Source of the DNA: Sediminibacterium ginsengisoli
GTDB lineage: Bacteria > Bacteroidota > Bacteroidia > Chitinophagales > Chitinophagaceae
NCBI GenBank assembly: GCA_945865545.1
Contig: CAMBEQ010000004.1
Location: forward strand, 1 to 64,000
Reading direction: 5' to 3'
Length of the DNA stretch: 64,000 bases
The notes beneath the pieces were generated by a model. That model searched no databases. It saw nothing but the letters and a program-made list of their open reading frames with translations, and was not told where the DNA came from. Position 1 is the stretch's first letter. Every line of letters starts with the position of its first letter. Position numbers and translations under genes: made by a program. Positions 27,413 through 35,671 of this stretch are shown one piece after another.

Positions 27413-29371
27413 ATGTCAAACTATTTATATATACTTTGGATTCCTTTATTACCGCTTGCTACTTTTGTGGTATTGGGTTTATTCGGACGCAAATACTTTG
27501 CTAAATCAGCAGGTATCATAGGAACTGCTTCCTTATTAACTTCTACCCTACTATCTTTTGTAGCTGCAAAGCAATACTTTTTTGAAGATGGCAAGGTAAA
27601 TGGGGTGTATCAAAAAATTATCGCTTTAAAATATACTTGGTTACAATTTAGCCCTAACGTTTCTATTGACATGGGTGTAATTGTAGATCCTATTTCAGTG
27701 ATGATGCTCATTGTAGTAACTTCTGTTTCCTTGATGGTACATGTATTTAGCTTAGGCTATATGAAAGGAGAAGAACGCTTTGCTACTTATTATGCCTTCT
27801 TGTCTTTATTTACCTTCTCTATGTTGGGTCTTATTTTATCCGTCAATATATTCCAAGTATATATGTTCTGGGAGCTAGTGGGGGTATCTAGCTTCTTATT
27901 AATTGGTTACTACTTTAATAAACCTTCGGCAGTGGCTGCTTCTAAAAAAGCATTCATTGTAACACGCTTTGCCGATTTAGGATTCTTAATTGGTATTTTA
28001 ATCATTGGCTTTTACGGAGGCACTTTAGATATTGGATTATTAATTGAAAAATTTACATCAGCACAATCACCTGAATTTATAAGTATTACCACTGCTAGTT
28101 TCTTAGGCGCAAGTATGCTTACTTGGGGATTGGTTTTAATATTTATGGGTGGTGCAGGAAAATCGGCCATGTTCCCTTTGCATATTTGGTTACCTGATGC
28201 CATGGAAGGTCCCACACCTGTATCTGCTTTAATACACGCAGCTACGATGGTAGTGGCAGGGGTATATTTAGTAGCTCGATTATTTCCTGTGTACTCTATG
28301 GATGAAGCTGCTTTAACTATTGTAACTTATGTAGGTGCTTTTTCTGCTTTATTGGCTGCAGTAATTGCGTGTACACAAACCGATATCAAACGCGTACTAG
28401 CTTATTCCACCATGTCACAAATTGGCTACATGATGTTTGCTTTAGGCGTTTCAAAAAATGGCGGCGAAAATGGATTGGGTTATATGGCTTCTATGTTTCA
28501 TTTATTTACCCATGCATTTTTTAAGAGTTTATTATTCTTAGGCGCGGGTTCGGTGATACATATGGTGCATAGCAACGAAATGAAAGATATGGGTGGCTTA
28601 AGAAAATTAATGCCTATCACTCATGCTGCTTTTTTAATTGCTTGTTTGGCCATTGCAGGTATTCCTCCTTTTGCAGGATTTTTTAGCAAGGAAGAAATAT
28701 TAACGGCTGCTTTCCATGAAAATAAATTGATTTATGGAGTGGCTTTATTTACCGCTGCCTTAACTAGTTTTTATATGTTCCGTTTGTACTTTAATATCTT
28801 CTGGAGCAAAGATGCTGCTGTAAAAGCACATCATAGCGCAGGTCATGATGACGCGCATGACCATGGCGAAGGCACTTGGACCATGAAATTGCCTTTAATG
28901 ATACTAGCTGCTTGCGCAGTGGGTGTAGGTTTTATTCCTTTCTCTCAATTCATCAGTTCCGACGGCGCCCCTTTAGAAACCCATATAGATGTGGTATTTT
29001 CTATTGCACCTGTGACACTTTCAATTCTTGCCATCTTGCTTTCGGCTAGTTTTTATAAGTCGCATAATGCAAAATCAGATAAAGCAGTGGCTTTCTTTGG
29101 TGGTTTTTATAGAGCAGCTTATAAGAAATTTTATGTGGATGAATTGTATTTATTTATCACTAAAAAAATAGTCTTCCCTTTAATAGGACAACCTATTGCC
29201 TGGGCAGATAGAAATATAGTAGATGGTTTCATGTTGTTATTAGCCAATACCACTGCAAAAATTTCAACAGCGATTAAAGGATTACAATCGGGTAAGGTTC
29301 AAAACTATGCCTTGTATTTCTTTGGAGGTGTATTGGCTTTATCGGTATTATTTATTTATATCTGGAAATAA
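27413..29371 (+). CDS. nuoL: NADH-quinone oxidoreductase subunit L
   Basis: 652 residues, about 16 membrane helices. Antiporter-like core signatures: FWELVGVSSFLLIGYYF, KSAMFPLHIWLPDAMEGPTPVSALIHAATMV in pieces, and AYSTMSQIGYMMFALG. A His-rich stretch (HHSAGHDDAHDHGEG, around residues 475-490) lies in a loop before the last third. The C-terminal region includes the long lateral helix of NuoL. This is the distal proton-pumping subunit. Length is normal. Confidence 0.96.
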   Translation: MSNYLYILWIPLLPLATFVVLGLFGRKYFAKSAGIIGTASLLTSTLLSFVAAKQYFFEDGKVNGVYQKIIALKYTWLQFSPNVSIDMGVIVDPISVMMLIVVTSVSLMVHVFSLGYMKGEERFATYYAFLSLFTFSMLGLILSVNIFQVYMFWELVGVSSFLLIGYYFNKPSAVAASKKAFIVTRFADLGFLIGILIIGFYGGTLDIGLLIEKFTSAQSPEFISITTASFLGASMLTWGLVLIFMGGAGKSAMFPLHIWLPDAMEGPTPVSALIHAATMVVAGVYLVARLFPVYSMDEAALTIVTYVGAFSALLAAVIACTQTDIKRVLAYSTMSQIGYMMFALGVSKNGGENGLGYMASMFHLFTHAFFKSLLFLGAGSVIHMVHSNEMKDMGGLRKLMPITHAAFLIACLAIAGIPPFAGFFSKEEILTAAFHENKLIYGVALFTAALTSFYMFRLYFNIFWSKDAAVKAHHSAGHDDAHDHGEGTWTMKLPLMILAACAVGVGFIPFSQFISSDGAPLETHIDVVFSIAPVTLSILAILLSASFYKSHNAKSDKAVAFFGGFYRAAYKKFYVDELYLFITKKIVFPLIGQPIAWADRNIVDGFMLLLANTTAKISTAIKGLQSGKVQNYALYFFGGVLALSVLFIYIWK

Positions 29372-29380
29372 AATATTTAT

Positions 29381-30862
29381 ATGAATTTATCTTTGTTAAT
29401 CTTATTGCCTTTGCTAACTGCACTACTCATATTAGTGAGTAAGCAATTGGCGCAAATAAGAGTTATTGGATTAGTGGGGTCATTGGCTCAATTGGGTGCT
29501 GCAGGCTGGTTATTAAAATTGTATATGGATCAAAGAGCTGCAGGCAATGCTGCTACACATTTATTTGAATCCAATACTGTTTGGTTTAAAGCATTAAATA
29601 TTAATTACCATATTGGCATAGATGGTATCTCATTAGCCATGATATTATTAACCTCTCTAATTGTAGTAGCAGGTATTTTAGTTTCATGGACTATGGAGAA
29701 GTTGAGCAAAGAGTATTTCTTCTTACTAGTGTTATTAAGCATGGGTGCTTATGGTTTCTTTATCTCTTTAGATTTATTTACTTTATTTTTCTTTTTAGAA
29801 GTAGCCGTGATTCCTAAATTCTTATTAATTGGTATTTGGGGTAGTGGTAAAAAAGAAAACAGTGCTATGAAATTGGCTTTAATGTTGATGGCAGGATCTG
29901 CACTCGTATTTGTTGGATTAATGGGCATTTATTATAACACGCACACATTTGATATGGTGGAAATAGGAAGAATGGGCATTGCTTTAGGTGTGCAAAAATT
30001 CTTCTTTCCTTTCTTATTCTTAGGTTTTGGCATCTTTGCAGCTTTATTTCCATTTCATACTTGGGTACCCGATGGTCACGCTTCAGCTCCCACTGCAGCT
30101 TCTATGTTTTTAGCAGGTATCTCTATGAAACTAGGAGGCTATGGTTGTTTACGCATGGCGGCTTTAATGCCCGATGCGGCTCATAGTTATTCATGGATCA
30201 TTATTTTACTAGCCACCATTGCTATTATATATGGTGCCTTTGCTACCATGATGCAGACCGATTTAAAATACATTAATGCGTATTCCTCTATCAGCCATTG
30301 CGGATTTGTAATTTTAGGCATTGGCATGTTAAATAAAACTTCTATTAATGGCGCAGTCATTCAAATGGTTTCTCATGGATTAATGACCGCCTTATTTTTC
30401 GCCGCTATTGGCATGATTTATTCCAGAACACATACCAGAATGGTGGCACAATTAGGGGGTTTATTAAAAGCCATGCCATTTATCTCCACGGTGTTTGTGA
30501 TTGCAGGTTTATGTTCTTTAGGCTTACCAGGCTTTAGTGGATTTGTGGCCGAGATGACGGTGTTTATGGGCTCCTGGCAAAACCCAGATGGGGTGTATCG
30601 TATCGCCACTGTTATTTCTGCAGCTTCTATTGTAGTCACTGCAGTGTATATATTAAGAGCTACCGGCAAAACCATTATGGGCCCTATCTCTGATGAACAT
30701 GCCTTATTACCTGATGCCACTTGGAACGAAAAATTAGCAGCAGGCTTATTAATAGTTGGGATTTTAATTATTGGATTGGCCCCATTTTTAATTAATCAAT
30801 TAATTATGCCTACCACCGATTTTTTAATGATTAACATTGACAAAGCCCTTACCCTTAAATAA
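29381..30862 (+). CDS. nuoM: NADH-quinone oxidoreductase subunit M
   Basis: 493 residues, about 14 membrane helices. Seen: GIDGISLAMILLTSL, FLEVAVIPKFLLIGIWG, FHTWVPDGHASAPTAASMFLAG in pieces and YSSISHCGFVILGIG, the antiporter-like Mrp-type core with the key Glu and Lys residues in place. Middle proton-pumping subunit of the membrane arm. Nine bases separate it from nuoL and nine from nuoN. Confidence 0.96.
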   Translation: MNLSLLILLPLLTALLILVSKQLAQIRVIGLVGSLAQLGAAGWLLKLYMDQRAAGNAATHLFESNTVWFKALNINYHIGIDGISLAMILLTSLIVVAGILVSWTMEKLSKEYFFLLVLLSMGAYGFFISLDLFTLFFFLEVAVIPKFLLIGIWGSGKKENSAMKLALMLMAGSALVFVGLMGIYYNTHTFDMVEIGRMGIALGVQKFFFPFLFLGFGIFAALFPFHTWVPDGHASAPTAASMFLAGISMKLGGYGCLRMAALMPDAAHSYSWIIILLATIAIIYGAFATMMQTDLKYINAYSSISHCGFVILGIGMLNKTSINGAVIQMVSHGLMTALFFAAIGMIYSRTHTRMVAQLGGLLKAMPFISTVFVIAGLCSLGLPGFSGFVAEMTVFMGSWQNPDGVYRIATVISAASIVVTAVYILRATGKTIMGPISDEHALLPDATWNEKLAAGLLIVGILIIGLAPFLINQLIMPTTDFLMINIDKALTLK

Positions 30863-30871
30863 TTTAGCATA

Positions 30872-32281
30872 ATGTCATCTACTATTTTTATATTATTAAG
30901 ACAAGAACTTTTATTAAGCCTACTTATATTCCTACTGCTATTTATAAAAATTGGTAAAGAGAGAAGCAATGAAAGTATTTTAAACTTAATTAATATTTTA
31001 TTATTTGTAAACCTAGCTTCAGGCTTATTTGGTATGAGCGAAGGGGGTGCTTTTAATGGCATGTTTACGACCAATGCCTTTATAGTCCTAGAAAAAAATA
31101 TATTAAACTTGGCAATGCTTCTTATTTCCATGCAATCCTACGCATGGTTAAAGAATCATAAGCAGTTGGCTGAATATTACTTACTGTTATTTACTTCTTT
31201 ACTAGGGATGTTCTTTATGATTTCTAGCGGCAACTTATTAATGTTTTATCTAGGACTAGAAATGAGTACCATTCCTTTAGCTGCAGCAGCTAATTTCGAT
31301 TTGGCTAAAAGAAAATCTTCCGAAGCGGCTATGAAATTAATATTGTCTTCTGCTTTTTCTTCCGGTATCTTACTCATGGGCATTTCTTTTTTATATGGAA
31401 CAAGCGGTACACTAAGTTTTGACATCTTAACAGCGCATATAAGCAATAACCCTATGCAATTGTTTGGGTTCATCTTATTAGTATCAGGTTTTGCTTTTAA
31501 AATATCAGCAGTTCCTTTTCACCTATGGACAGCCGATGTATACGAAGGCGCTCCAGTAGCAGTTACAGCCTTTTTATCGGTGGTGTCTAAAGCGGCGGTG
31601 CTATTTACTTTTACTTCTATCTTATATAAAGTATTCACACCTATTGCCACGGTATGGTATGGTGTATTGGTAGTGTTATCGGTGGCCACTATTTTAATTG
31701 GAAATTTATTCGCCTTAAGACAGGATAATTTCAAACGCTTTCTTGCCTTTTCTTCTATTGCGCAGGTAGGTTTTATCTTAATTGGTATTTCAGGAAGTTC
31801 ACAAACAGGATCTGCCTCTTTAGTATACTTTGTTTTAATTTATGTGTTCTCTAATTTAGCCGCTTTTGGTGTGGTATCGGTGGTAAGTGCTTTAGCAGGT
31901 AAAGAAAATATTTCAGACTTTAAAGGCTTTTATAAAACCAACCCGTTTTTATCTTGGGTATTAACCATTGCACTCTTTTCATTAGCAGGGGTTCCGCCTA
32001 CTGCAGGCTTTTTTGGAAAATTATTTTTAATGATGGCAGGCGCTGCTAAAGAAAATTATGGTTTGATTACTTTTGCTGCCTTAAACATGGTAATTTCTTT
32101 TTATTATTATTTAAAAGTAGTGAAAGCCGTTTTCATGGAAGAAAATGAACAACCTATTCAAAAGCTAAGCGTTCCTGCTATTACTAAATTGGCTATGTAC
32201 ATCTGTATTGTAGGTATTATAATAACAGGATTAGCTAGTATGGTATACGATTATATTTATTCACTAAGTATTGGCATGTAA
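30872..32281 (+). CDS. nuoN: NADH-quinone oxidoreductase subunit N
   Basis: 469 residues, about 14 membrane helices. Core motifs include GLEMSTIPLAAAANF, KISAVPFHLWTADVYEGAPV and FLAFSSIAQVGFILIG. Third antiporter-like subunit. It is the last recognised nuo gene; a small Pro/Ala-rich protein gene begins 11 bases after its stop and is probably in the same transcript. Confidence 0.96.
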   Translation: MSSTIFILLRQELLLSLLIFLLLFIKIGKERSNESILNLINILLFVNLASGLFGMSEGGAFNGMFTTNAFIVLEKNILNLAMLLISMQSYAWLKNHKQLAEYYLLLFTSLLGMFFMISSGNLLMFYLGLEMSTIPLAAAANFDLAKRKSSEAAMKLILSSAFSSGILLMGISFLYGTSGTLSFDILTAHISNNPMQLFGFILLVSGFAFKISAVPFHLWTADVYEGAPVAVTAFLSVVSKAAVLFTFTSILYKVFTPIATVWYGVLVVLSVATILIGNLFALRQDNFKRFLAFSSIAQVGFILIGISGSSQTGSASLVYFVLIYVFSNLAAFGVVSVVSALAGKENISDFKGFYKTNPFLSWVLTIALFSLAGVPPTAGFFGKLFLMMAGAAKENYGLITFAALNMVISFYYYLKVVKAVFMEENEQPIQKLSVPAITKLAMYICIVGIIITGLASMVYDYIYSLSIGM

Positions 32282-32292
32282 AAAATAGTTTT

Positions 32293-32712
32293 ATGGCGAT
32301 TAATAAGAACCACGAATTTGAAGATTTAGGTACAAGCAAATGTGCCATTGTAGAAAAAAATGCAAGTGCTGAAAGAGTTGCCTTTTTAAAAAAAATATTG
32401 GAATTCAATAAATACCAAGTAGTGGTAGTGGATAGCCCTGCCCCTAAAGCTGCGCCTGCTGCACCGGTGGTTTCTCCAGTAACAGAAGGTGAAGCACCTG
32501 CACCAACGCCTGCTGTTCCTGCAGCTCCAATAGCTCCTCCAGCTCCCACTACATTTACAATAGGTGTAACCGATTTATGTTTTAATGCGACCAATGCCAT
32601 TTTTGGCCGTCAGTTAAAAACTGCCGATGGACATATTGTATCACTTGCTTATTGGCAAGAAAAAGAAGCGGTATCAAGCGATGAGATACCTTATTTTGAC
32701 AATGTGAAATAG
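32293..32712 (+). CDS. Small protein with Pro/Ala-rich linker, tail gene of the nuo operon
   Basis: 139 residues; not recognised. It has three parts. The N-terminal segment (1-50) ends in KKILEFNKYQVVVVDSPA, an alpha-beta pattern. A linker (about 51-88) is made almost entirely of Pro, Ala, Val and Thr. The C-terminal segment (89-139) contains FTIGVTDLCFNATNAIFGRQLKT and DGHIVSLAYWQE in pieces. No signal peptide or membrane helix. Two short conserved-looking ends joined by a flexible linker suggest a bridging or adaptor protein. The 11-bp spacing to nuoN implies cotranscription and possibly an accessory role in the complex, but that is inference. Confidence 0.7.
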   Translation: MAINKNHEFEDLGTSKCAIVEKNASAERVAFLKKILEFNKYQVVVVDSPAPKAAPAAPVVSPVTEGEAPAPTPAVPAAPIAPPAPTTFTIGVTDLCFNATNAIFGRQLKTADGHIVSLAYWQEKEAVSSDEIPYFDNVK

Positions 32713-32726
32713 ACACTCAAAAACTT

Positions 32727-32788
32727 TATAGCAAGACTGCCAGTCCCATTACTTGGGACTGGCTTCTACCGTATTGGACTTACCCAAA
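32727..32788 (+). repeat. Intergenic hairpin repeat, copy 1
   Basis: 62-bp unit starting TATAGCAAGACT and ending GGACTTACCCAAA. It contains a perfect 9-bp stem GCCAGTCCC/GGGACTGGC with the 7-base loop ATTACTT. There is no T-tract after the stem. A copy with a single substitution follows 66 bases downstream. Confidence 0.9.
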
Positions 32789-32792
32789 ATAC

Positions 32793-32854
32793 TATAGCAA
32801 GACTGCCAGTCCCATTACTTGGGACTGGCTACTACCGTATTGGACTTACCCAAA
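32793..32854 (+). repeat. Intergenic hairpin repeat, copy 2
   Basis: Second copy of the 62-bp unit; it differs from copy 1 by one base just after the stem (GGCTA versus GGCTT). The stem and loop are identical. Downstream (32860-32940) there is only AT-rich sequence with weak inverted repeats such as CAAACTTCGTTTG followed by a T-rich run, which may end the nuo transcript. Confidence 0.9.
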
Positions 32855-32940
32855 GCCTTTCAAAATCAAACTTCGTTTGCTTTTGTCTTTTTTTATTCTC
32901 ATCAGCTTACACAAGCAAGCTTGTGACGCTGCCTCAAATA

Positions 32941-32976
32941 AAAAAAGCCTGTCCCGAGAAATCGGGACAGGCTTTG
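32941..32976 (-). terminator. Terminator downstream of tRNA-Arg
   Basis: A GC-rich perfect stem GCCTGTCCCGA/TCGGGACAGGC with a short loop. On the minus strand it is followed by six T residues, directly after the tRNA 3' end. On the plus strand only three T residues follow, so it serves chiefly the tRNA. Confidence 0.85.
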
Positions 32977-33048
32977 TAGCCTCGCCAAGAATCGAACTTG
33001 GATTTGGAGTTTCGGAAACTCATGTACTATCCATTATACTACGAGGCT
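32977..33048 (-). tRNA. tRNA-Arg (anticodon CCG)
   Basis: On the minus strand a 72-nt cloverleaf: acceptor AGCCTCG pairing with CGAGGCT (7 of 7, A1-U72), discriminator A, D-arm GTAT/GTAC around an AATGGATA loop, anticodon arm with loop TTCCGAA (anticodon CCG, reading CGG), a 4-nt variable loop and T-arm CCAAG-TTCGATT-CTTGG. The outermost anticodon-stem pair is a T-C mismatch. CCA is not encoded. Confidence 0.93.
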
Positions 33049-33088
33049 ATTGGACAAATTTAAGAAAAATTAATTAGAAGGAATAGAC

Positions 33089-34330
33089 TTAGGCCCGCCG
33101 CAACAATACGCGAATAGCAGCAGGTAAGAATATGTGAGTGGGCAGGGAGCGCATAATTTGAATGTCTTCAAAAATATTGGAAGTATTAGATAGAAATTTA
33201 AACACAGTAGCAGCCTTATTTTTGGCAAAAATGCGTTTAAATATTTCGGCCCCTTCCATTTTATGGTGGAATAGGACATACAGTAATACCGCATCGTAAA
33301 ATTGATGCCTAGTGTTATGCACTTGCGCTTGAATGGGTTGTCCATTTTCCAATTGTTGCACTATATTTTTACATTGCAATTGAATAAACTGAAAAGCATA
33401 CCCCGTACTTGCTTTGATGGCTGCTCCTAAAGCGCCAATAGCATAAATTGGATCTTGAAAATTGCTCAAAGACAATTGGGTCATAGGTATAGCCCCTATT
33501 TCTTCATGAGCAATTGAATAGCGCTGTCCTGGAAACTCATTGGCTAAATAAGTATTCAACACTTGATCATATTCTGCTATGCTCAAAACATTTTCAGAAA
33601 ATATAGTATACTCCACTAAGGCTTCCTTTTCATTTAAGGGCAATTGATACATAAACGCAGTGGCACTTTGTTGAGGGACATTAAAATCCATCAATTTAGC
33701 AATAGAAGTATTAAATACTTCCTTTTCAAATTGTACTATCCTTCCCTTAAAATGTTGCCATAAAAAAGGCGCTTTCTTAAAACTGGAATCATTCCTTTGT
33801 ATTGATTGCGAGTAAGCAGCGGCTGTTGCTAATTGATTCATTTGAAAAGGCAACAAACTAGAAAAAATATAGTTCCCAGTAGCAGCACCTCCTTCCCATT
33901 CAATGGTAGCTCCTTTACTCGTATTTGATAGATCAAGGACTTTGATGTCTAGTATAATGGCTTCTTGAAAATGAATATTGGACTTCAATTTTGCTTTACT
34001 TAGAATAGCATTGTAAAAATCAATCCCCTGAATCATTTTATAGGTAAATGGTGTGGTAGAAAGCTCCTTATTAAAACCTTTTGCATGTATAGAAATGGTA
34101 TCCCAATGATGATGGACTAAATTTTCAAAAGCACCTGGTTCTTTTTCCCAAAAGCACCAAGTACGATCATTGGTTTTTTGAAAAGACTTATCAATGACTA
34201 AAATGGATTTCGAAGATAAGCCTGAGGATTCCATTAAATAATGTAATAAAGATAATCCCGCCCCGCCGGCTCCTGCTATAATATAGTCGTAGCTTGCTAA
34301 ATTTGTATTAGAAGTTAGAGCATTACTCAT
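33089..34330 (-). CDS. crtY: Lycopene beta-cyclase
   Basis: 413 residues. An FAD-binding Rossmann start (YDYIIAGAGGAGLSLLHYLM) is followed by TWCFWEKEPGAFENL and, in the middle, FMYQLPLNEKEALVEYTIFS, then a GALGAAIKASTGYAFQFIQ block. This is the order seen in CrtY/CrtL-type lycopene cyclases, which form the two beta-ionone rings of beta-carotene at the membrane. It overlaps the hydroxylase gene by 8 bases and is the last gene of the carotenoid operon. The tRNA-Arg gene follows 40 bases downstream. Confidence 0.9.
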   Translation of the reverse strand: MSNALTSNTNLASYDYIIAGAGGAGLSLLHYLMESSGLSSKSILVIDKSFQKTNDRTWCFWEKEPGAFENLVHHHWDTISIHAKGFNKELSTTPFTYKMIQGIDFYNAILSKAKLKSNIHFQEAIILDIKVLDLSNTSKGATIEWEGGAATGNYIFSSLLPFQMNQLATAAAYSQSIQRNDSSFKKAPFLWQHFKGRIVQFEKEVFNTSIAKLMDFNVPQQSATAFMYQLPLNEKEALVEYTIFSENVLSIAEYDQVLNTYLANEFPGQRYSIAHEEIGAIPMTQLSLSNFQDPIYAIGALGAAIKASTGYAFQFIQLQCKNIVQQLENGQPIQAQVHNTRHQFYDAVLLYVLFHHKMEGAEIFKRIFAKNKAATVFKFLSNTSNIFEDIQIMRSLPTHIFLPAAIRVLLRRA

Positions 34331-34802
34331 TGCTTTGTAAGGCTTCGTCTCTGCGCACTTTATCCCAATATTTTTTTGCTACGATTAACATACCGAAGCT
34401 TTCGCTATCTTCTTTATGTAAATGCTTATGATGCATTTTATGTGCCCAACGAATGGCTTTAATATAACGACTATTAGATTTAGTAAACCACTTAATTCTT
34501 TGGTGTATAATTACTTCATGTACAATAAAATAAGCAAAGCCATACATAGCTACCCCTGTTCCTATGCCTGCAATCCACAAAGGACCTACGAAATTGCCAT
34601 AGAAAATACAAGCCATGCTAGGAATGGCAAATATTAGAAAAAAGGCATCATTCTTTTCAAAAAAATGTCCAGTGGGTTGATGATGGTCTTCGTGTAAATA
34701 CCATAAAAAACCATGCATTACATAACGGTGGGTTAACCAAGTAATCCCTTCCATAATACAAAAAGTAAGTAAGGTCACTAATATAAACATCATAAAATCC
34801 AT
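34323..34802 (-). CDS. crtZ: Beta-carotene hydroxylase (fatty acid hydroxylase superfamily)
   Basis: 159 residues from the ATG at 34802 (a TTG 7 codons upstream is the longer alternative). The di-iron histidine boxes of CrtZ are clear: HRYVMHGFLWYLHEDHH, then HEVIIHQRIKW and WAHKMHHKHLHKED. Four hydrophobic helices surround them. It adds 3- and 3'-hydroxyls to beta-carotene, giving zeaxanthin. It lies between crtB (26 bases upstream) and crtY (8-bp overlap). Confidence 0.92.
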   Translation of the reverse strand: MDFMMFILVTLLTFCIMEGITWLTHRYVMHGFLWYLHEDHHQPTGHFFEKNDAFFLIFAIPSMACIFYGNFVGPLWIAGIGTGVAMYGFAYFIVHEVIIHQRIKWFTKSNSRYIKAIRWAHKMHHKHLHKEDSESFGMLIVAKKYWDKVRRDEALQSNE

Positions 34803-34828
34803 TTTTATTAAATTATACAACAAATTTA

Positions 34829-35671
34829 CTACAACAAATTCAACTGACTACGTAATGCTGCCTTTGCTACAATAAATATTTTACCAGGAGTAGGAATTCT
34901 AATTCTGGTTTTTAAAATAGCATCTGGTTGCGTTTTTTTTATTTTTTTAAACAAAGAATAATAATATTTAAAAGCTACATACACACCAAATCTAGCTTTC
35001 AAAGGTAGCATTTTAATTCCTTTTAATGCTTCTTCAAAATCAGCTTGTATGTCCGCTTCTATCATTGCTTTGTCTGATAAAGTAAAATTAGAAAAATCAC
35101 AATTGGGAAAATACATTCTATCCAATCCCTCAAAATCGGCCTTGATGTCCCTTAAGAAATTGACTTTCTGAAAGGCTGCCCCTAAATGTTTAGCCGATGG
35201 TTTTAATTTTTCAAATTGTTCCATATTGCCCTCACAAAAAATATGCAAACACATTAAACCCACTACTTCTGCACTACCATAGATATAAGTTTGATAAGTG
35301 GATAGGTCATACTTTTGCTTACCCAAATCCATTTCCATACTTACTAAAAAAGCTTCTAATAAGTTAGCATCAATTTTATACTTTTTAAATGTCAATTGGA
35401 AACGATGTAATATCGGATTCAAACTTATGCCTTGCTCCAAGGCCAAATAAGTATCTTTTTTAAATTGCGCAAATAAAGCGGCCTTGTCATAATCATGAAA
35501 AGTATCCACTATTTCATCGGCAAATCTAACAAAGCCATATATATCATAAATAGGTTGACGCAAATCTGCATTCAATAACTTAATAGCAGAAGAAAAACTA
35601 GAACTATACAATAGTGTAGTGGTTTTACTGCTTAAGCCAGTGACTTCATTGTATAGTTGTAAATCAGACAT
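34829..35671 (-). CDS. crtB: Phytoene synthase
   Basis: 280 residues. Both Asp-rich motifs of squalene/phytoene synthases are present: FVRFADEIVDTF (near residue 45-56) and FLRDIKADFEGLDRMYFP (near 168-185), plus YGSAEVVGLMCLHIF. It condenses two geranylgeranyl diphosphates to phytoene. Its start overlaps the end of crtI by 8 bases, so the two are translationally coupled. Confidence 0.94.
   Translation of the reverse strand: MSDLQLYNEVTGLSSKTTTLLYSSSFSSAIKLLNADLRQPIYDIYGFVRFADEIVDTFHDYDKAALFAQFKKDTYLALEQGISLNPILHRFQLTFKKYKIDANLLEAFLVSMEMDLGKQKYDLSTYQTYIYGSAEVVGLMCLHIFCEGNMEQFEKLKPSAKHLGAAFQKVNFLRDIKADFEGLDRMYFPNCDFSNFTLSDKAMIEADIQADFEEALKGIKMLPLKARFGVYVAFKYYYSLFKKIKKTQPDAILKTRIRIPTPGKIFIVAKAALRSQLNLL

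Noticed and set aside
32727-32854. Possible CRISPR or integron attC pair, because of two near-identical repeats with dyads
   Set aside because: Only two copies, a 4-bp gap rather than a spacer of constant length, no cas or integrase gene nearby, and no attC-type R boxes.
33070-33345. Minus-strand reading frame overlapping the end of crtY
   Set aside because: It is a shadow of the lycopene cyclase gene with no independent features.
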